Shown: positions 32,311 to 51,859 of the stretch, in pieces | Position numbering within the stretch: the stretch's first letter is position 1 | Layout of the letters: every line of letters begins with the position of its first letter | Assembly: GCF_014647835.1 (NCBI RefSeq) | Contig: NZ_BMPY01000005.1 | Location: forward strand, 62,001-126,000 | Direction of reading: 5' to 3' | DNA from: Microbispora rosea subsp. aerata | Lineage (GTDB): Bacteria; Actinomycetota; Actinomycetes; Streptosporangiales; Streptosporangiaceae | Length of the DNA stretch: 64,000 nucleotides | Position numbers and translations under genes: made by a program | The notes under the pieces: generated by a model | Databases searched by the model: none | Told to the model about the DNA's origin: nothing | What the model saw: only the letters and a program-made list of their open reading frames with translations

Positions 32311-33084
32311 GTGTCCGAGTCCCCGATGCCGGCCGACCGCTCCCATGACGAGCATGACGAGTGGGGCACCGAGCAGGACGAGGCCGTAGCAGAGGTCGAG
32401 AAGACCACGGCCGCCGACTCAGACGGCGGCGACGGCGGCGAAGACTCGGCCGAGGCCGGCCAGCAGGTCGACGAGGACGGTGACGTCCTCCCGGACGTCG
32501 ACCCGGTCGAGGAGTTCAAGCGTCAGCTTCGCGGTCAGATCGGCGAGTGGTACGTCATCCACTCGTACGCCGGTTACGAGAACCGCGTGAAGCAGAACAT
32601 CGAGAGCCGTATCGGGTCCCTCAACATGGAGGACTACATCTTCCAGGTCGAGGTGCCGACCCATACGATCACGGAGTTCAAGGGCGGCAAGAAGACTCCG
32701 ATTAAGGAGCGCGTGCTTCCCGGTTACGTCCTGGTCCGGATGGACCTGACCGACGAGTCCTGGGCCGCGGTGCGCAACACGCCCGGTGTGACCGGCTTCG
32801 TCGGCCTGTCCAACAAGCCGAGCCCGCTGAACCTCGACGAGGTCGCCAAGCTGCTCGCCCCGGAGCCCACCGAGGAAGTCAAGAAGGCCACGACCAAGAC
32901 GACCACCGCGACCGTCGACTTCGAGATCGGCGAGTCCGTCACGGTCATGGACGGGCCGTTCGCCACGCTGCCGGCCACGGTCAGCGAGATCAGCGCCGAG
33001 TCGCAGAAGCTCAAGGTCCTCGTCTCGATCTTCGGCCGCGAGACCCCGGTTGAGCTGTCGTTCAACCAGGTCTCGAAGATCTGA
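32311..33084 (+). CDS. nusG: transcription termination/antitermination factor NusG
   Basis: NusG binds RNA polymerase and links it to Rho or to the ribosome. The first 75 residues are a strongly acidic extension typical of actinobacteria. The NGN domain (about 78-195) starts [17 protein letters not shown] and contains [14 protein letters not shown]. The KOW domain (about 205-257) has [18 protein letters not shown] and [20 protein letters not shown] lies before the GTG start. Confidence 0.97.
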   Translation: MSESPMPADRSHDEHDEWGTEQDEAVAEVEKTTAADSDGGDGGEDSAEAGQQVDEDGDVLPDVDPVEEFKRQLRGQIGEWYVIHSYAGYENRVKQNIESRIGSLNMEDYIFQVEVPTHTITEFKGGKKTPIKERVLPGYVLVRMDLTDESWAAVRNTPGVTGFVGLSNKPSPLNLDEVAKLLAPEPTEEVKKATTKTTTATVDFEIGESVTVMDGPFATLPATVSEISAESQKLKVLVSIFGRETPVELSFNQVSKI

Positions 33085-33179
33085 CCGCCTCGCGTAGACT
33101 CGATAGCCGTCCTCACGCACGCCCCTGTTTTGGCGTGCCCGTGAGGCTTTTGTAGGACAAAGGACCCGGAGAAGGACAA

Positions 33180-33611
33180 ATGCCTCCAAAGAAGAAAGTC
33201 GCGGCACTGGTGAAGGTCCAGCTTCCCGCTGGCCAGGCCACCCCCGCGCCGCCGGTCGGTACCGCGCTCGGTCCGCACGGCGTCAACATCATGGACTTCG
33301 TCAAGCAGTACAACGCCGCGACGGAGAGCCAGCGGGGCAACATCATCCCCGTCGAGATCACGATCTACGAAGACCGCAGCTTCACCTTCGTCACGAAGAC
33401 GCCGCCGGCGCCCGAGCTGATCAAGAAGGCCGCGGGTCTGCAGAAGGGCAGCTCTAACCCGCACAAGGACAAGGTGGGCAAGCTGACCCGCGAGCAGCTT
33501 CGCCAGATCGCCGAGACCAAGCTGCCGGACCTCAACGCCTACACCGTCGAGGCCGCCGAGAAGATCATCGCCGGCACCGCCCGCTCCATGGGCATCACCA
33601 TCACCGACTGA
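33180..33611 (+). CDS. rplK: 50S ribosomal protein L11
   Basis: The 143-residue protein binds the GTPase-associated centre of 23S rRNA, the site of thiopeptide action. The N-terminal [19 protein letters not shown] helix with its prolines is intact. The C-terminal RNA-binding domain ends [19 protein letters not shown] precedes the ATG. It is followed after 150 bases by rplA. Confidence 0.97.
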   Translation: MPPKKKVAALVKVQLPAGQATPAPPVGTALGPHGVNIMDFVKQYNAATESQRGNIIPVEITIYEDRSFTFVTKTPPAPELIKKAAGLQKGSSNPHKDKVGKLTREQLRQIAETKLPDLNAYTVEAAEKIIAGTARSMGITITD

Positions 33612-33761
33612 CTCTCGGCGGCACCGCGAGAGGCGCGGCACAGCTAGGCGGCAGAACCAAAGCCACTCAAGCCGCAGGCGCCGCGCCGCAGGCACGGCAA
33701 CCAAACGCTGTGGGAGGGCCGAAGCGCGGGCCCGGACCACGAACTCCACGAGGAGCATGAA

Positions 33762-34475
33762 GTGAAGCGCAGCAAGAACTGGAAGAACGCGGCGGCCGAG
33801 GTCGACCGCACGACCCTGTACAGCCCGCTCGAAGGCGTACGGCTGGCCAAGAAGACCGCGACCACGAAGTTCGACGCGACCGTCGAGGTCGCCCTGCGGC
33901 TGGGCGTCGACCCGCGCAAGGCCGACCAGATGGTCCGCGGCACCGTCAACCTCCCGCACGGCACCGGCAAGACCGCCCGGGTCCTGGTCTTCGCGACCGG
34001 TGACCGTGCCGAGGAGGCTCGCGCGGCGGGCGCGGACATCGTCGGCTCCGACGACCTGATCGACGAGGTGTCCAAGGGCCGTCTCGACTTCGACGCGGTC
34101 GTCGCCACCCCGGACATGATGGGCAAGGTCGGTCGTCTGGGCCGCGTGCTCGGCCCCCGCGGCCTCATGCCGAACCCGAAGACCGGCACCGTCACGCCCG
34201 ACGTGGCCAAGGCCGTCAGCGACATCAAGGGCGGAAAGATCGAGTTCCGGGTCGACCGGCACGCGAACCTGCACTTCATCATCGGCAAGGCGTCCTTCGA
34301 GGACCGCCAGCTCGTGGAGAACTACGCCGCGGCGCTGGACGAGGTGCTGCGTCTCAAGCCGTCGGCGGCCAAGGGCCGTTACCTCAAGAAGGTCACCTTC
34401 ACCACGTCCATGGGCCCGGGCATCCCGGTCGACCCCAACGTGACGCGGGCGATGACCGCCGAGATCGACGCCTGA
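33762..34475 (+). CDS. rplA: 50S ribosomal protein L1
   Basis: The 237-residue protein forms the L1 stalk and in many bacteria represses its own operon. It has the [18 protein letters not shown] and [20 protein letters not shown] signatures. The GTG start follows GGAG by six bases. A strong terminator lies 25 bases after the stop, so the secE-rplA unit ends here. Confidence 0.97.
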   Translation: MKRSKNWKNAAAEVDRTTLYSPLEGVRLAKKTATTKFDATVEVALRLGVDPRKADQMVRGTVNLPHGTGKTARVLVFATGDRAEEARAAGADIVGSDDLIDEVSKGRLDFDAVVATPDMMGKVGRLGRVLGPRGLMPNPKTGTVTPDVAKAVSDIKGGKIEFRVDRHANLHFIIGKASFEDRQLVENYAAALDEVLRLKPSAAKGRYLKKVTFTTSMGPGIPVDPNVTRAMTAEIDA

Positions 34476-34500
34476 GCCGTCGCCTCGGCCGATACGTAAC

Positions 34501-34533
34501 GAAAGCCCCCGCCCTCTCCGGGCGGGGGCTTTC
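34501..34533 (+). terminator. terminator after rplA
   Basis: GAAAGCCCCCGCCC and GGGCGGGGGCTTTC pair exactly around five bases. It separates the rplA unit from the lipoprotein gene. Confidence 0.85.
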
Positions 34534-34704
34534 GCGTGTCTTCGGATCGCGGTGCGTGCTCGCGCCGTGCGGCGGGGAGAGGCGCACGAACTACCGCGAA
34601 TGTGCAGGGATTGTGCAGCGCTGATGGGGGTTTGTTCGGTGTCGGCGCGCTCGCGCCGTCGGGCGCATAGGGTCAAGGGCAGGTAAAGGGGGATAACGAA
34701 AGGG

Positions 34705-35556
34705 ATGGAAGCAATGCGACGTCTACTGGTGGCCGCCGGAGCGGTGGCCGCGATCACGGTCGCGGGATGCGGGACGACCGCGACTCCGTCTCTCCAGAAC
34801 GTCACGCTCTCGGCGGCCGAGGTCATCCAGCAGACCGCGCAGAAGGCCGACGAGGTCAACACCTACGCCGCGGACCTCGTCGTCAACGTGACCGACGCCA
34901 AGAGCGGTCACGGCGGCTTCGTCCAGGGGACGATGCTCTACCAGAAGACCCCGCAGCTCGCCTCCGAGATCAACCTCAGCCAGGTGTCGTTCAACGGGCA
35001 GAACGTGCCCGGCGGCGTACGGGTGATCCTCCAGGGCGACGTGGCGTACGTGAAGCTCGACATGCTCAAGACCCTCGTGGGCGCCACCAAGCCGTGGGTC
35101 AAGCTCGACCTCGGGCGGCTCGGCTCCGAGGCCGGCGTGAACGTCGACCAGTACCTCGCCCAGGCCCGGCAGTTCGACCTGAAGACGAGCGCCGCCCTGC
35201 TCACGGCGTCCAAGGACGTCAAGCCGGTGGGCGGCGAGCAGGTCGGCGGGGTGGACACGACCCACTACTCGGGCACGTTCCCGGTGGACGAGGCGGTCAA
35301 GCAGCTTCCCGAGGACGAGCGCGAGCACGTGCGGAGCGGGCTGGCCAAGAGCGCCGAGGACGTCAAGTTCGACGCCTGGATCGACGCGCAGGGCCTGCCG
35401 CGCAAGGTCGAGCTGAGCGGCGGCGAGCCGGGCGACGGCACCGTCAAGGCCACCGTGATGTTCAAGTCGTTCAACGAGCCGGTCTCGATCGAGGCGCCGG
35501 CCGCCGACCAGGTCGGCGAGCTGCCGCAGACGCCGCGGCAGCCGTCCGGCGGCTGA
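34705..35556 (+). CDS. lipoprotein of the LppX/LprAFG type
   Basis: The 283-residue protein has a lipoprotein signal peptide with lipobox VAGC and acylated cysteine C22. The mature part has a helix AAEVIQQTAQKADEVNTYA and strands such as LYQKTPQLASEINLSQV, with VKLDLGRLGS later. This fits the LppX_LprAFG fold, whose members carry lipids or lipoglycans across the cell wall. The start is ATG 34705 or ATG 34714. It lies alone between rplA and the rplJ leader, with a 171-base gap upstream of unknown promoter. Confidence 0.86.
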   Translation: MEAMRRLLVAAGAVAAITVAGCGTTATPSLQNVTLSAAEVIQQTAQKADEVNTYAADLVVNVTDAKSGHGGFVQGTMLYQKTPQLASEINLSQVSFNGQNVPGGVRVILQGDVAYVKLDMLKTLVGATKPWVKLDLGRLGSEAGVNVDQYLAQARQFDLKTSAALLTASKDVKPVGGEQVGGVDTTHYSGTFPVDEAVKQLPEDEREHVRSGLAKSAEDVKFDAWIDAQGLPRKVELSGGEPGDGTVKATVMFKSFNEPVSIEAPAADQVGELPQTPRQPSGG

Positions 35557-35557
35557 T

Positions 35558-35587
35558 TTGGCGTCCAGACGGTTGACAACGTAAGCT
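35558..35587 (+). promoter_or_regulatory. probable rplJ-rplL promoter
   Basis: TTGGCG (35558-35563) and TAAGCT (35582-35587) are 18 bases apart directly after the lipoprotein stop. Transcription from about 35595 would produce the whole L10 leader. Confidence 0.45.
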
Positions 35588-35597
35588 ACCTCCTGCC

Positions 35598-35778
35598 GAA
35601 GACCGCCGGTCGTCACGGGGCGTGCAGCCCGGTGACCGAAGGATCCACGTGAGTGGACGGCCCGCGTAGGTGTGGAGATGCTTGAGGACGTTCGACGTCG
35701 TCCAAGCCCCGTGCGCCTGCGCCGGGGCTTGTCTGTTTTCTGAAGGCCTTCTCCGGCGGCACATCTGGAAGGAGGCCC
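35598..35778 (+). promoter_or_regulatory. L10 leader with attenuator hairpin
   Basis: The roughly 180-base untranslated region before rplJ is structured. It has several short complementary segments and ends with AAGCCCCG/CGGGGCTT (35704-35730) followed by a T-rich GTCTGTTTTC. Position and form match the ribosomal protein L10 leader, where excess L10(L12)4 binds and stops expression of the operon. The exact fold was not computed. Confidence 0.7.
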
Positions 35779-36303
35779 ATGGCGAAGGCGGAGAAGAGCG
35801 TCGCGATCGCCGAGCTCAAGAGCGAGTTCGAGGGATCCAGCGCCGCCGTTCTGACCGAATACCGCGGTCTCACCGTCGCTCAGCTCAAGGAGCTGCGTGT
35901 TTCTCTCGGTGGGAATGCGAAGTTCGCCGTGGCGAAGAACACGCTCACCAAGATCGCGGCCAACAGCGCCGGGATCACCGCCCTGGACAACCTGCTCCAG
36001 GGCCCGACCGCCATCGCGTTCGTCAAGGGCGACGTGGTGGAGGCGGCCAAGGGTCTGCGTGACTTCGCCAAGGCCAACCCCCTCCTGGTGATCAAGGGTG
36101 GTGTCGTCGACGGCAAGTCGATGACCCCCGAAGAGATCACGAAGCTTGCCGACCTTGAGTCCCGTGAGGTGCTCCTCGCGAAGCTGGCCGGCGCACTGAA
36201 GGCCAAGCAGTCCCAGGCTGCCGCCACCTTCGCCGCGCTGCCCACCACCATGGCTCGACTGGCCGAGGCTCTGCGCGCCAAGCGCGAAGAGGCCGGCGAG
36301 TAG
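35779..36303 (+). CDS. rplJ: 50S ribosomal protein L10
   Basis: The 174-residue protein anchors L12 dimers on the ribosome stalk. The N-terminal RNA-binding domain includes [17 protein letters not shown] and the C-terminal helix that binds L12 is present. GGAAGGAGG lies before the ATG. It is preceded by a structured leader and followed by rplL. Confidence 0.97.
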   Translation: MAKAEKSVAIAELKSEFEGSSAAVLTEYRGLTVAQLKELRVSLGGNAKFAVAKNTLTKIAANSAGITALDNLLQGPTAIAFVKGDVVEAAKGLRDFAKANPLLVIKGGVVDGKSMTPEEITKLADLESREVLLAKLAGALKAKQSQAAATFAALPTTMARLAEALRAKREEAGE

Positions 36304-36381
36304 GTCCGCGAAGCGGACGGGGGAAAGCGCGCACCGCGGTCCCTTAACACGTTTTTGCTAGATCCATTGGAGGAACACATC

Positions 36382-36777
36382 ATGGCGAAGCTCAGCACCG
36401 AGGAGCTGCTCGAGACCTTCAAGGAGATGACCCTCCTTGAGCTGTCCGAGTTCGTGAAGGTCTTCGAGGAGACCTTCGACGTCAAGGCCGCCGCCCCCGT
36501 GGCCGTGGCCGCCGCTCCGGCCGCCGGTGGCGGTGCCGCCGCCGCCGAGGAGGCCGAGGAGCAGGACGAGTTCGAGGTCATCCTCGAGGCCGCCGGCGAC
36601 AAGAAGATCCAGGTCATCAAGGAGATCCGCGCCCTGACGAGCCTGGGCCTCAAGGAGGCCAAGGACCTCGTGGACGGCGCTCCGAAGCCGGTCTTCGAGG
36701 GCAAGGTCAACAAGGAGCAGGCCGAGAAGGCGAAGGCCGCCCTGGAGGGCGCCGGCGCGACCGTCACGGTCAAGTAA
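36382..36777 (+). CDS. rplL: 50S ribosomal protein L7/L12
   Basis: The 131-residue stalk protein recruits translation factors. It has an N-terminal dimer helix domain, an Ala/Pro-rich hinge ([16 protein letters not shown]) and a C-terminal domain with [29 protein letters not shown] precedes the ATG. A large hairpin follows the stop, so expression into the next genes may be reduced. Confidence 0.97.
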   Translation: MAKLSTEELLETFKEMTLLELSEFVKVFEETFDVKAAAPVAVAAAPAAGGGAAAAEEAEEQDEFEVILEAAGDKKIQVIKEIRALTSLGLKEAKDLVDGAPKPVFEGKVNKEQAEKAKAALEGAGATVTVK

Positions 36778-36792
36778 GTTCCACGCTTCACC

Positions 36793-36836
36793 GAAGGGGC
36801 GGGTCCATCCAGGTGCCGGATGGGACCGCCCCTTTC
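36793..36836 (+). terminator. hairpin after rplL
   Basis: GAAGGGGCGGGTCCATCC and GGATGGGACCGCCCCTTTC pair along about 18 bases around a seven-base loop and end in a short T run. It separates rplL from the two Mce-associated-type genes and may be a terminator or partial attenuator. Confidence 0.75.
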
Positions 36837-36990
36837 GCGTGCCCGTGAACCGTACGGGATCCAGACCCTATGGGCAGGGCGGGCCCGTTGATCTATCGTG
36901 CGGCGTAGACAGCGTCCGACGGCCGGACACGGCCGTCGATCCGCGGACGCGATCGGGCCGAGACGGACGGGGTGCTCAGGAGGTGCGGGG

Positions 36991-37479
36991 ATGCGGCGCG
37001 CTCTGACCGTAGGGCTCGTCCTCCTCGTGGCCGTGACGGCCCTGGCGGTCCACTACCTCGCCCGGGCCCGTACGGAGGCCCTCGCGGCCCTCCAAGACCG
37101 TGAGATGGCCGTACAGGCCGCCGCGGCGCACGCCGTGAGCCTCATGTCGATCGACCACCGCCGCATCGACGACGACATCAAGCGCGCGCTGGCGACCTCC
37201 ACCGGCCGGCAACGAGAGAAGTACGCCGCCGGGCAGGCGGCGCTGCGGGCCGCCACGCTGAAGAACAAGGTGGTCCAGACGGGGGTGTTGCGGGCGTCCG
37301 CGCTCGCCTCCATCGACCGCGACCGCCGTACCGCGCAGGTGCTGGTCGTCGGCGACGCGGTGATCCACTGGGAGGACGGCAGGAAGGACCCGCCCGAGGA
37401 GCGCTTCTTCCGCTGGCGCATGGACGTCACAAGAGCCTCGGGCCTGTGGCTGGTCTCCCGGGCGGAGCTGGTGCAGTGA
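36991..37479 (+). CDS. Mce-associated-type membrane protein, first of pair
   Basis: The 162-residue protein starts with one signal-anchor helix (ALTVGLVLLVAVTALAVHYLA). A long extracellular domain follows: a helix with AVSLMSIDHRRIDDDIKRAL, ATSTGRQREKYAAGQAALR, then beta strands ending FFRWRMDVTRASGLWLVSRAEL. The pattern helix, YDHR/IDHR turn, TG-x-x-x-x-x-Y and beta layer matches Mce-associated proteins, which stabilise Mce lipid transporters. AGGAGG lies seven bases before the ATG. The stop overlaps the next gene by four bases. No mce operon is in the window. Confidence 0.75.
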   Translation: MRRALTVGLVLLVAVTALAVHYLARARTEALAALQDREMAVQAAAAHAVSLMSIDHRRIDDDIKRALATSTGRQREKYAAGQAALRAATLKNKVVQTGVLRASALASIDRDRRTAQVLVVGDAVIHWEDGRKDPPEERFFRWRMDVTRASGLWLVSRAELVQ

Positions 37480-37982
37480 GGCGCCTGGCGAGGGTGCTGG
37501 CGGTCCTCGTGGCGGCCGGGCTGGCCGTGGCCGCCGTGTGGCTGCTGCTCGACCTGCGGCGCCTGCGGGCCGCCGAGCGGGCGGCCGGGGAGGCGCTCGC
37601 GGCCGCCAGGTCCTACGCGCCCGACATGTTGTCGTACGACTACCGTACGATCGAGCGGGACATGCTGAGGGCGGGCGCGCACGCCACCGGGCAGCTGGCG
37701 GAGCACTACCGGACGCTGGCCAAGACGCTCGGGCCGCAGGCCCGCGAGCGGAAGACGGTGCAGCACGCGGTCGTGGCGGCGGCCGGCGTGGAGTCGGCGA
37801 CCCCGGAAGAGGTCCGGGTGCTGCTGTTCGTGAACGTGGTCACGACACGCTCCGGACCGGGTCAAAAAGGGCCGAAGCAGCAGGTCAGCCAGGGGAGAGC
37901 GCGCCTGGTGATGGTGACGCAGGGCGACGGCTGGAAGGCCGCCCGGCTGTCCACGCTGCTGGGTGACACGCCCGTCCCCTGA
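37476..37982 (+). CDS. Mce-associated-type membrane protein, second of pair
   Basis: The 168-residue protein begins at a GTG overlapping the previous stop (GTGA). It has an N-terminal anchor helix (VLAVLVAAGLAVAAVWLLLDL). The conserved segment ARSYAPDMLSYDYRTIERDM follows, with HATGQLAEHYRTL, the clearest match to Mce-associated proteins. A beta-rich end has VRVLLFVNVVTTRSG and ARLVMVTQGDGWKAARL. It pairs with the gene before it, probably as a heteromer. The stop lies 420 bases before rpoB. Confidence 0.8.
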   Translation: MRRLARVLAVLVAAGLAVAAVWLLLDLRRLRAAERAAGEALAAARSYAPDMLSYDYRTIERDMLRAGAHATGQLAEHYRTLAKTLGPQARERKTVQHAVVAAAGVESATPEEVRVLLFVNVVTTRSGPGQKGPKQQVSQGRARLVMVTQGDGWKAARLSTLLGDTPVP

Positions 37983-38270
37983 CCCCGTGCCTAAATTGTT
38001 AGCAAAAGACAGGTTTAGACCAGGGCTGGGGATGGGTATCCAGGGCACGGCAGCGTTGGCGGACGGTCAGCGTTGGGCCGTTCGCGTGACTGAGCGTTAC
38101 CCGTCTCCGGTCCCGGGTAGGGACTGGGTCCCCGGCGATCGCTTGGTTTCGAGGGCGGAAAAACCCAGCGTGACGCCGGTCGGTTAGGCGAAATGTCGGC
38201 TCTCGGGCTTGACGTTTCGGCGCTGACGGGTGATGCTGCCACCAACGTGGAGCGCAGAGCGATAGCGGAG

Positions 38271-38299
38271 TGGACAGGTGTATGCCGATCGGCTACACT
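38271..38299 (+). promoter_or_regulatory. probable rpoB promoter
   Basis: TGGACA at 38271-38276 and TACACT at 38294-38299 are exactly 17 bases apart, close to the housekeeping sigma consensus. The predicted start is about 100 bases before rpoB. The rest of the 420-base gap (37983-38402) holds no gene that I can support. Confidence 0.65.
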
Positions 38300-38402
38300 G
38301 CCCCTTTGCGCTGCCCTTTGACGACCGTCTCTCTGAGTAACTCTTAGTCCTGGTCGTCTGGCGTGCGTGTAGTCAGTCCGCGAGCCCTCGGAAGGACATC
38401 TG

Positions 38403-41882
<3,480 letters not shown>

Positions 41883-41901
41883 TTCAAAAGGGGATTATCT
41901 A

Positions 41902-45777
<3,876 letters not shown>

Positions 45778-45817
45778 CAAGGTCGCCGCGGCGAGCGATC
45801 GCCGCGGCGGGGCAGCG

Positions 45818-45855
45818 GAAAGCGGCCCGGGGGAGTTCCCCCGGGCCGCTTTTTC
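45818..45855 (+). terminator. terminator after rpoC
   Basis: AGCGGCCCGGGGGA and TCCCCCGGGCCGCT pair with almost no loop and are followed by TTTTT. It ends the rpoBC transcript. Confidence 0.9.
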
Positions 45856-46058
45856 CGTTGCCGCCCACCCAGGGAGATCTGGCGGCGGTGTGCGGGAGCG
45901 CGCGCGACGCCGGGCCGTGGCGGCGCGGAAACCGTGAGAAGTGTCTCGCGCGGGCGGTATGATGGGGGGCCGAGTCCATCGGCGGTCCGGGCTGGGCCGT
46001 CGGCAAAGCGGCACGTCAAGACAGCGGGGCACGTCCCTCCGGGGCGTCCTCCTCTGTT
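45856..46058. other. rpoC-rpsL intergenic region, upstream part
   Basis: The 583-base gap between rpoC and rpsL holds the rpoC terminator, this stretch and the rpsL promoter and leader. I see no supported gene here. TATGAT at about 45959 resembles a -10 element but has no matching -35. Confidence 0.4.
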
Positions 46059-46087
46059 TTGACGTGTTGTATGGGGGCGGGTAGGCT
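46059..46087 (+). promoter_or_regulatory. probable rpsL (str operon) promoter
   Basis: TTGACG at 46059-46064 and TAGGCT at 46082-46087 are 17 bases apart, a very good housekeeping promoter. It would give a leader of about 265 bases before rpsL. Confidence 0.7.
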
Positions 46088-46360
46088 TTGCTTTTGTGCC
46101 CGTCTGTGGGCTCGCATGCGTGCGCTCGAATGACGCTTCTCGATAGGGAAGCGTGCGCGGCGCCGTGTGACTCCTCCAGATCGACCGGTTCCGCCCGGGT
46201 GTGCTGTGACAAGAGCGCGACACGCCCGAGCGCGGGGGTCGAAGGGGATGGAAAACCAGCAGGTCATGACACCGGCAGTACCTGCAAGCCTGTGAGAGGT
46301 GGCCTCGCCGCCTCGATCGGGACCCTACGTATCACCGGCTAGGCACGAAACGGAGACGCG

Positions 46361-46735
46361 GTGCCCACCATTCAGCAGTTGGTCCGTAAGGGCCGGCAGG
46401 ACAAGGTCAGCAAGACCAAGACTCCTGCCCTCAAGGGGAGCCCTCAGCGGCGCGGCGTTTGCACCCGCGTTTACACGACGACCCCCAAGAAGCCCAACTC
46501 GGCGCTGCGTAAGGTGGCCCGTGTTCGGCTCGTCAACGGCATCGAGGTCACGGCTTACATCCCTGGGGTGGGCCACAACCTTCAGGAGCACTCGATGGTG
46601 CTCGTGCGTGGTGGTCGTGTGAAGGACCTGCCGGGTGTTCGCTACAAGATCATCCGTGGTGCGCTGGACACCCAGGCTGTCCGCAACCGCAAGCAGGCCC
46701 GTAGCCGTTACGGCGCTAAGAAGGAGAAGAGCTGA
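46361..46735 (+). CDS. rpsL: 30S ribosomal protein S12
   Basis: The 124-residue protein helps set decoding accuracy and is the site of streptomycin-resistance mutations. K43 in TTPKKPNS and K88 in GGRVKDLPG are the sensitive wild-type residues. The GTG start has GGAG five bases upstream. It is first in the rpsL-rpsG-fusA-tuf operon. Confidence 0.98.
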   Translation: MPTIQQLVRKGRQDKVSKTKTPALKGSPQRRGVCTRVYTTTPKKPNSALRKVARVRLVNGIEVTAYIPGVGHNLQEHSMVLVRGGRVKDLPGVRYKIIRGALDTQAVRNRKQARSRYGAKKEKS

Positions 46736-46736
46736 C

Positions 46737-47207
46737 ATGCCGCGCAAGGGTTCCCCTGGTCGCCGCCAGTTGGTCGCTGACCCGGTGCACAACTCGCCGC
46801 TGGTCACCGCGCTGATCAACAAGGTTCTCCTGGACGGCAAGCGCTCCCTCGCGCAGCGGATCGTCTACGGCGCCCTCGAGGGCTGCAGGGAGAAGACCGG
46901 CAACGACCCGGTCGTCACCCTCAAGCGCGCTCTCGACAACGTCCGCCCGACGCTCGAGGTGAAGAGCCGCCGCGTCGGTGGCGCCACCTACCAGGTGCCG
47001 GTCGAGGTCAAGGCCTCGCGCAGCACTACGCTGGCGCTGCGGTGGATCGTGCAGTACTCCCGCGCGCGCCGCGAGAAGACCATGACCGAGCGGCTCATGA
47101 ACGAGCTGCTCGACGCGAGCAACGGCCTCGGCGCCAGCGTCAAGCGGCGCGAGGACACGCACAAGATGGCCGAGTCCAACAAGGCCTTCGCGCACTACCG
47201 CTGGTAG
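46737..47207 (+). CDS. rpsG: 30S ribosomal protein S7
   Basis: The 156-residue protein starts assembly of the 30S head. It begins [12 protein letters not shown] and contains [18 protein letters not shown] and the tRNA-contacting end [21 protein letters not shown] precedes the ATG, which lies two bases after the rpsL stop. Confidence 0.98.
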   Translation: MPRKGSPGRRQLVADPVHNSPLVTALINKVLLDGKRSLAQRIVYGALEGCREKTGNDPVVTLKRALDNVRPTLEVKSRRVGGATYQVPVEVKASRSTTLALRWIVQYSRARREKTMTERLMNELLDASNGLGASVKRREDTHKMAESNKAFAHYRW

Positions 47208-47240
47208 TGGGCATCGACGACGAGTTAAGGACGCGAAGAA

Positions 47241-49340
<2,100 letters not shown>

Positions 49341-49355
49341 TTCCGCTCGCTGTAA

Positions 49356-49381
49356 GGCGGGGCGCCCTTGGGCGCCCCGCC
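49356..49381 (+). other. GC hairpin between fusA and tuf
   Basis: GGCGGGGCGCCC and GGGCGCCCCGCC are an exact 12-base inverted repeat around two bases. No T tract follows. It may set the ratio of fusA to tuf expression by partial termination or protect the fusA mRNA end. Confidence 0.6.
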
Positions 49382-49439
49382 GCACAGAGCCTGAGTTAGA
49401 AGACGAAAGTCAAGTCAGAATCTCTAAGGAGACAGACCA

Positions 49440-50633
49440 GTGGCCAAGGCCAAGTTCGAGCGGACTAAGCCGCACGTGAACATCGGCACCATTGGGCACA
49501 TCGACCACGGCAAGACCACTCTGACCGCGGCGATCACCAAGGTGCTTCACGACCGTTACCCGGAGCTGAACGAGGCGACTCCGTTCGACAAGATCGACAA
49601 GGCGCCTGAGGAGAAGGCCCGCGGTATCACCATCTCCATCGCGCACGTCGAGTACCAGACCGAGAAGCGCCACTACGCCCACGTGGACTGCCCCGGTCAC
49701 GCCGACTACGTGAAGAACATGATCACCGGTGCCGCCCAGATGGACGGCGCGATCCTGGTGGTCGCCGCCACCGACGGCCCGATGCCGCAGACGAAGGAGC
49801 ACGTCCTCCTGGCCCGCCAGGTCGGCGTCCCCTACATCGTCGTGGCGCTGAACAAGGCCGACATGGTCGACGACGAGGAGATCCTGGAGCTCGTCGAGCT
49901 CGAGGTCCGCGAGCTGCTGACCAGCCAGGAGTTCCCCGGCGACGACGTGCCGGTGGTCCGCGTCTCCGCGCTCAAGGCCCTCGAGGGCGACGAGAAGTGG
50001 GGCGACTCCATCATCGAGCTCATGAACGCCGTGGACGAGAACGTCCCCGAGCCGGCGCGTGAGATCGACAAGCCGTTCCTCATGCCGATCGAGGACGTGT
50101 TCTCGATCACCGGTCGCGGCACCGTCGTCACCGGCCGTATCGAGCGCGGTGTCATCAAGGTCAACGAGACCGTCGACATCATCGGTATCCGCGAGAAGAG
50201 CACCACGACGACCGTCACCGGCGTCGAGATGTTCCGCAAGCTCCTCGACGAGGGCCAGGCCGGTGACAACGTCGGTCTGCTCCTGCGCGGTGTCAAGCGC
50301 GAGGAGGTCGAGCGTGGTCAGTGTGTCATCAAGCCGGGCACCACGACCCCGCACACCGAGTTCGAGGCGCAGGTCTACATCCTCAACAAGGACGAGGGTG
50401 GCCGCCACACGCCGTTCTTCAACAACTACCGTCCGCAGTTCTACTTCCGTACCACGGACGTGACCGGCGTGGTGAACCTCCCCGAGGGCACCGAGATGGT
50501 CATGCCGGGCGACAACACCGAGATGCGCGTCGAGCTCATCCAGCCGGTCGCCATGGAAGAGGGTCTGAAGTTCGCGATCCGCGAGGGTGGCCGCACCGTC
50601 GGCGCCGGTCGCGTCACGAAGATCATCAAGTAG
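49440..50633 (+). CDS. tuf: elongation factor Tu
   Basis: The 397-residue GTPase brings aminoacyl-tRNA to the ribosome. It has GHIDHGKT at 19-26, [20 protein letters not shown] and NKADMVD. Domain 2 keeps [15 protein letters not shown], so a glycine is found where some elfamycin-resistant proteins differ. AAGGAGA lies before the GTG. It ends the str operon; a hairpin follows. Confidence 0.98.
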   Translation: MAKAKFERTKPHVNIGTIGHIDHGKTTLTAAITKVLHDRYPELNEATPFDKIDKAPEEKARGITISIAHVEYQTEKRHYAHVDCPGHADYVKNMITGAAQMDGAILVVAATDGPMPQTKEHVLLARQVGVPYIVVALNKADMVDDEEILELVELEVRELLTSQEFPGDDVPVVRVSALKALEGDEKWGDSIIELMNAVDENVPEPAREIDKPFLMPIEDVFSITGRGTVVTGRIERGVIKVNETVDIIGIREKSTTTTVTGVEMFRKLLDEGQAGDNVGLLLRGVKREEVERGQCVIKPGTTTPHTEFEAQVYILNKDEGGRHTPFFNNYRPQFYFRTTDVTGVVNLPEGTEMVMPGDNTEMRVELIQPVAMEEGLKFAIREGGRTVGAGRVTKIIK

Positions 50634-50646
50634 CAGCACCGCTGGG

Positions 50647-50680
50647 CGGCGGTCGGGTCCGCAACGGACCTGACCGCCGC
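50647..50680 (+). terminator. hairpin after tuf
   Basis: GCGGCGGTCGGGTCCG and CGGACCTGACCGCCGC pair with one bulge around a short loop. It marks the end of the str operon; another short hairpin (TTCGGCCGCGAACCGGCCGAA) follows near 50740. The S10 operon promoter should lie between here and 50880, but I could not place it. Confidence 0.6.
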
Positions 50681-50880
50681 ACCGCGCAGGGGCCGGAGAC
50701 GGTCCCCCACGGACGACGAGACCGTGATCTCGCAGTGTTTTCGGCCGCGAACCGGCCGAAGCCACTGCCAGATCACGGAGGCCCGGACCGGTTCCGGGGC
50801 GTCGATCGCGTGGAAACGACCTGCGGCAACAGGGCCGCGCGAAGCTTTATAGGACGACAGCGAAGGACACCGAGGCCATT

Positions 50881-51189
50881 ATGGCGGGACAGAAGATCCG
50901 CATCCGGCTTAAGGCGTATGACCACGAGGTCATCGACAGCTCGGCCAAGAAGATCGTCGAGACGGTGACGCGGACCGGCGCCAAGGTCGCTGGCCCGGTG
51001 CCGCTGCCGACCGAGAAGAACGTGTACTGCGTCATCCGGTCGCCGCACAAGTACAAGGACAGCCGCGAGCACTTTGAGATGCGTACGCACAAGCGGCTGA
51101 TTGACATCATCGACCCGACGCCGAAGACGGTCGACTCGCTCATGCGTCTCGACCTTCCCGCCGGCGTGGACATCTCGATCAAGCTCTAA
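50881..51189 (+). CDS. rpsJ: 30S ribosomal protein S10
   Basis: The 102-residue protein is in the 30S head and also acts in antitermination as NusE. It has [14 protein letters not shown] and [33 protein letters not shown] precedes the ATG. It is first in the S10 operon. Confidence 0.98.
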   Translation: MAGQKIRIRLKAYDHEVIDSSAKKIVETVTRTGAKVAGPVPLPTEKNVYCVIRSPHKYKDSREHFEMRTHKRLIDIIDPTPKTVDSLMRLDLPAGVDISIKL

Positions 51190-51202
51190 GGAACGCACTG
51201 AC

Positions 51203-51859
51203 ATGGCTAAGCAGATCAAGGGCGTCCTGGGCAAGAAGCTCGGCATGACCCAGGTCTTCGACGAGGCGAACCGGGTGATCCCGGTCACCGTCGTCGAGGC
51301 CGGTCCGTGCGTGGTGACCCGGGTCCGCACTCCGGAGAAGGACGGCTACTCGGCCATCCAGCTCGGCTACGGGCAGATCGACCCGCGCAAGGTCAACAAG
51401 CCCCTGGGCGACTACCTGCGCAAGCACGACATCACCCCGCGCCGTTACTTCGCCGAGGTACGCACCGACGACGCCTCCGAGTACACGATCGGCCAGGAGA
51501 TCCTCGCCGACACCTTCGAGGCCGGCCAGTACGTCGACGTCACCGGCAAGAGCAAGGGTAAGGGCTACGCCGGTGTCATGAAGCGCCACAACTTCCGTGG
51601 TCTGGGCGCTTCGCACGGTACCCAGCGCAAGCACCGCTCCCCGGGCTCCATCGGCGGTTGCGCCACCCCGGGCCGCGTCTTCAAGGGCCTGCGCATGGCC
51701 GGTCGGATGGGCAACGTCCGCACGACGGTCCAGAGCCTCAAGGTGCACGCCGTGGACGCCGAGAAGGGCCTCATCCTGATCAAGGGTGCGATCCCCGGCG
51801 CCAACGGCAGCCTGGTCCTCATCCGCACCGCTGCCAAGAAGGGGGTTGCTGCGAAGTGA
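51203..51859 (+). CDS. rplC: 50S ribosomal protein L3
   Basis: The 218-residue protein starts [19 protein letters not shown] and reaches toward the peptidyl-transferase centre with its [15 protein letters not shown] loop. The stop overlaps the rplD start as GTGA. The frame runs 34 codons further upstream inside rpsJ, but AAGGAAC before the ATG fixes the start. Confidence 0.98.
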   Translation: MAKQIKGVLGKKLGMTQVFDEANRVIPVTVVEAGPCVVTRVRTPEKDGYSAIQLGYGQIDPRKVNKPLGDYLRKHDITPRRYFAEVRTDDASEYTIGQEILADTFEAGQYVDVTGKSKGKGYAGVMKRHNFRGLGASHGTQRKHRSPGSIGGCATPGRVFKGLRMAGRMGNVRTTVQSLKVHAVDAEKGLILIKGAIPGANGSLVLIRTAAKKGVAAK

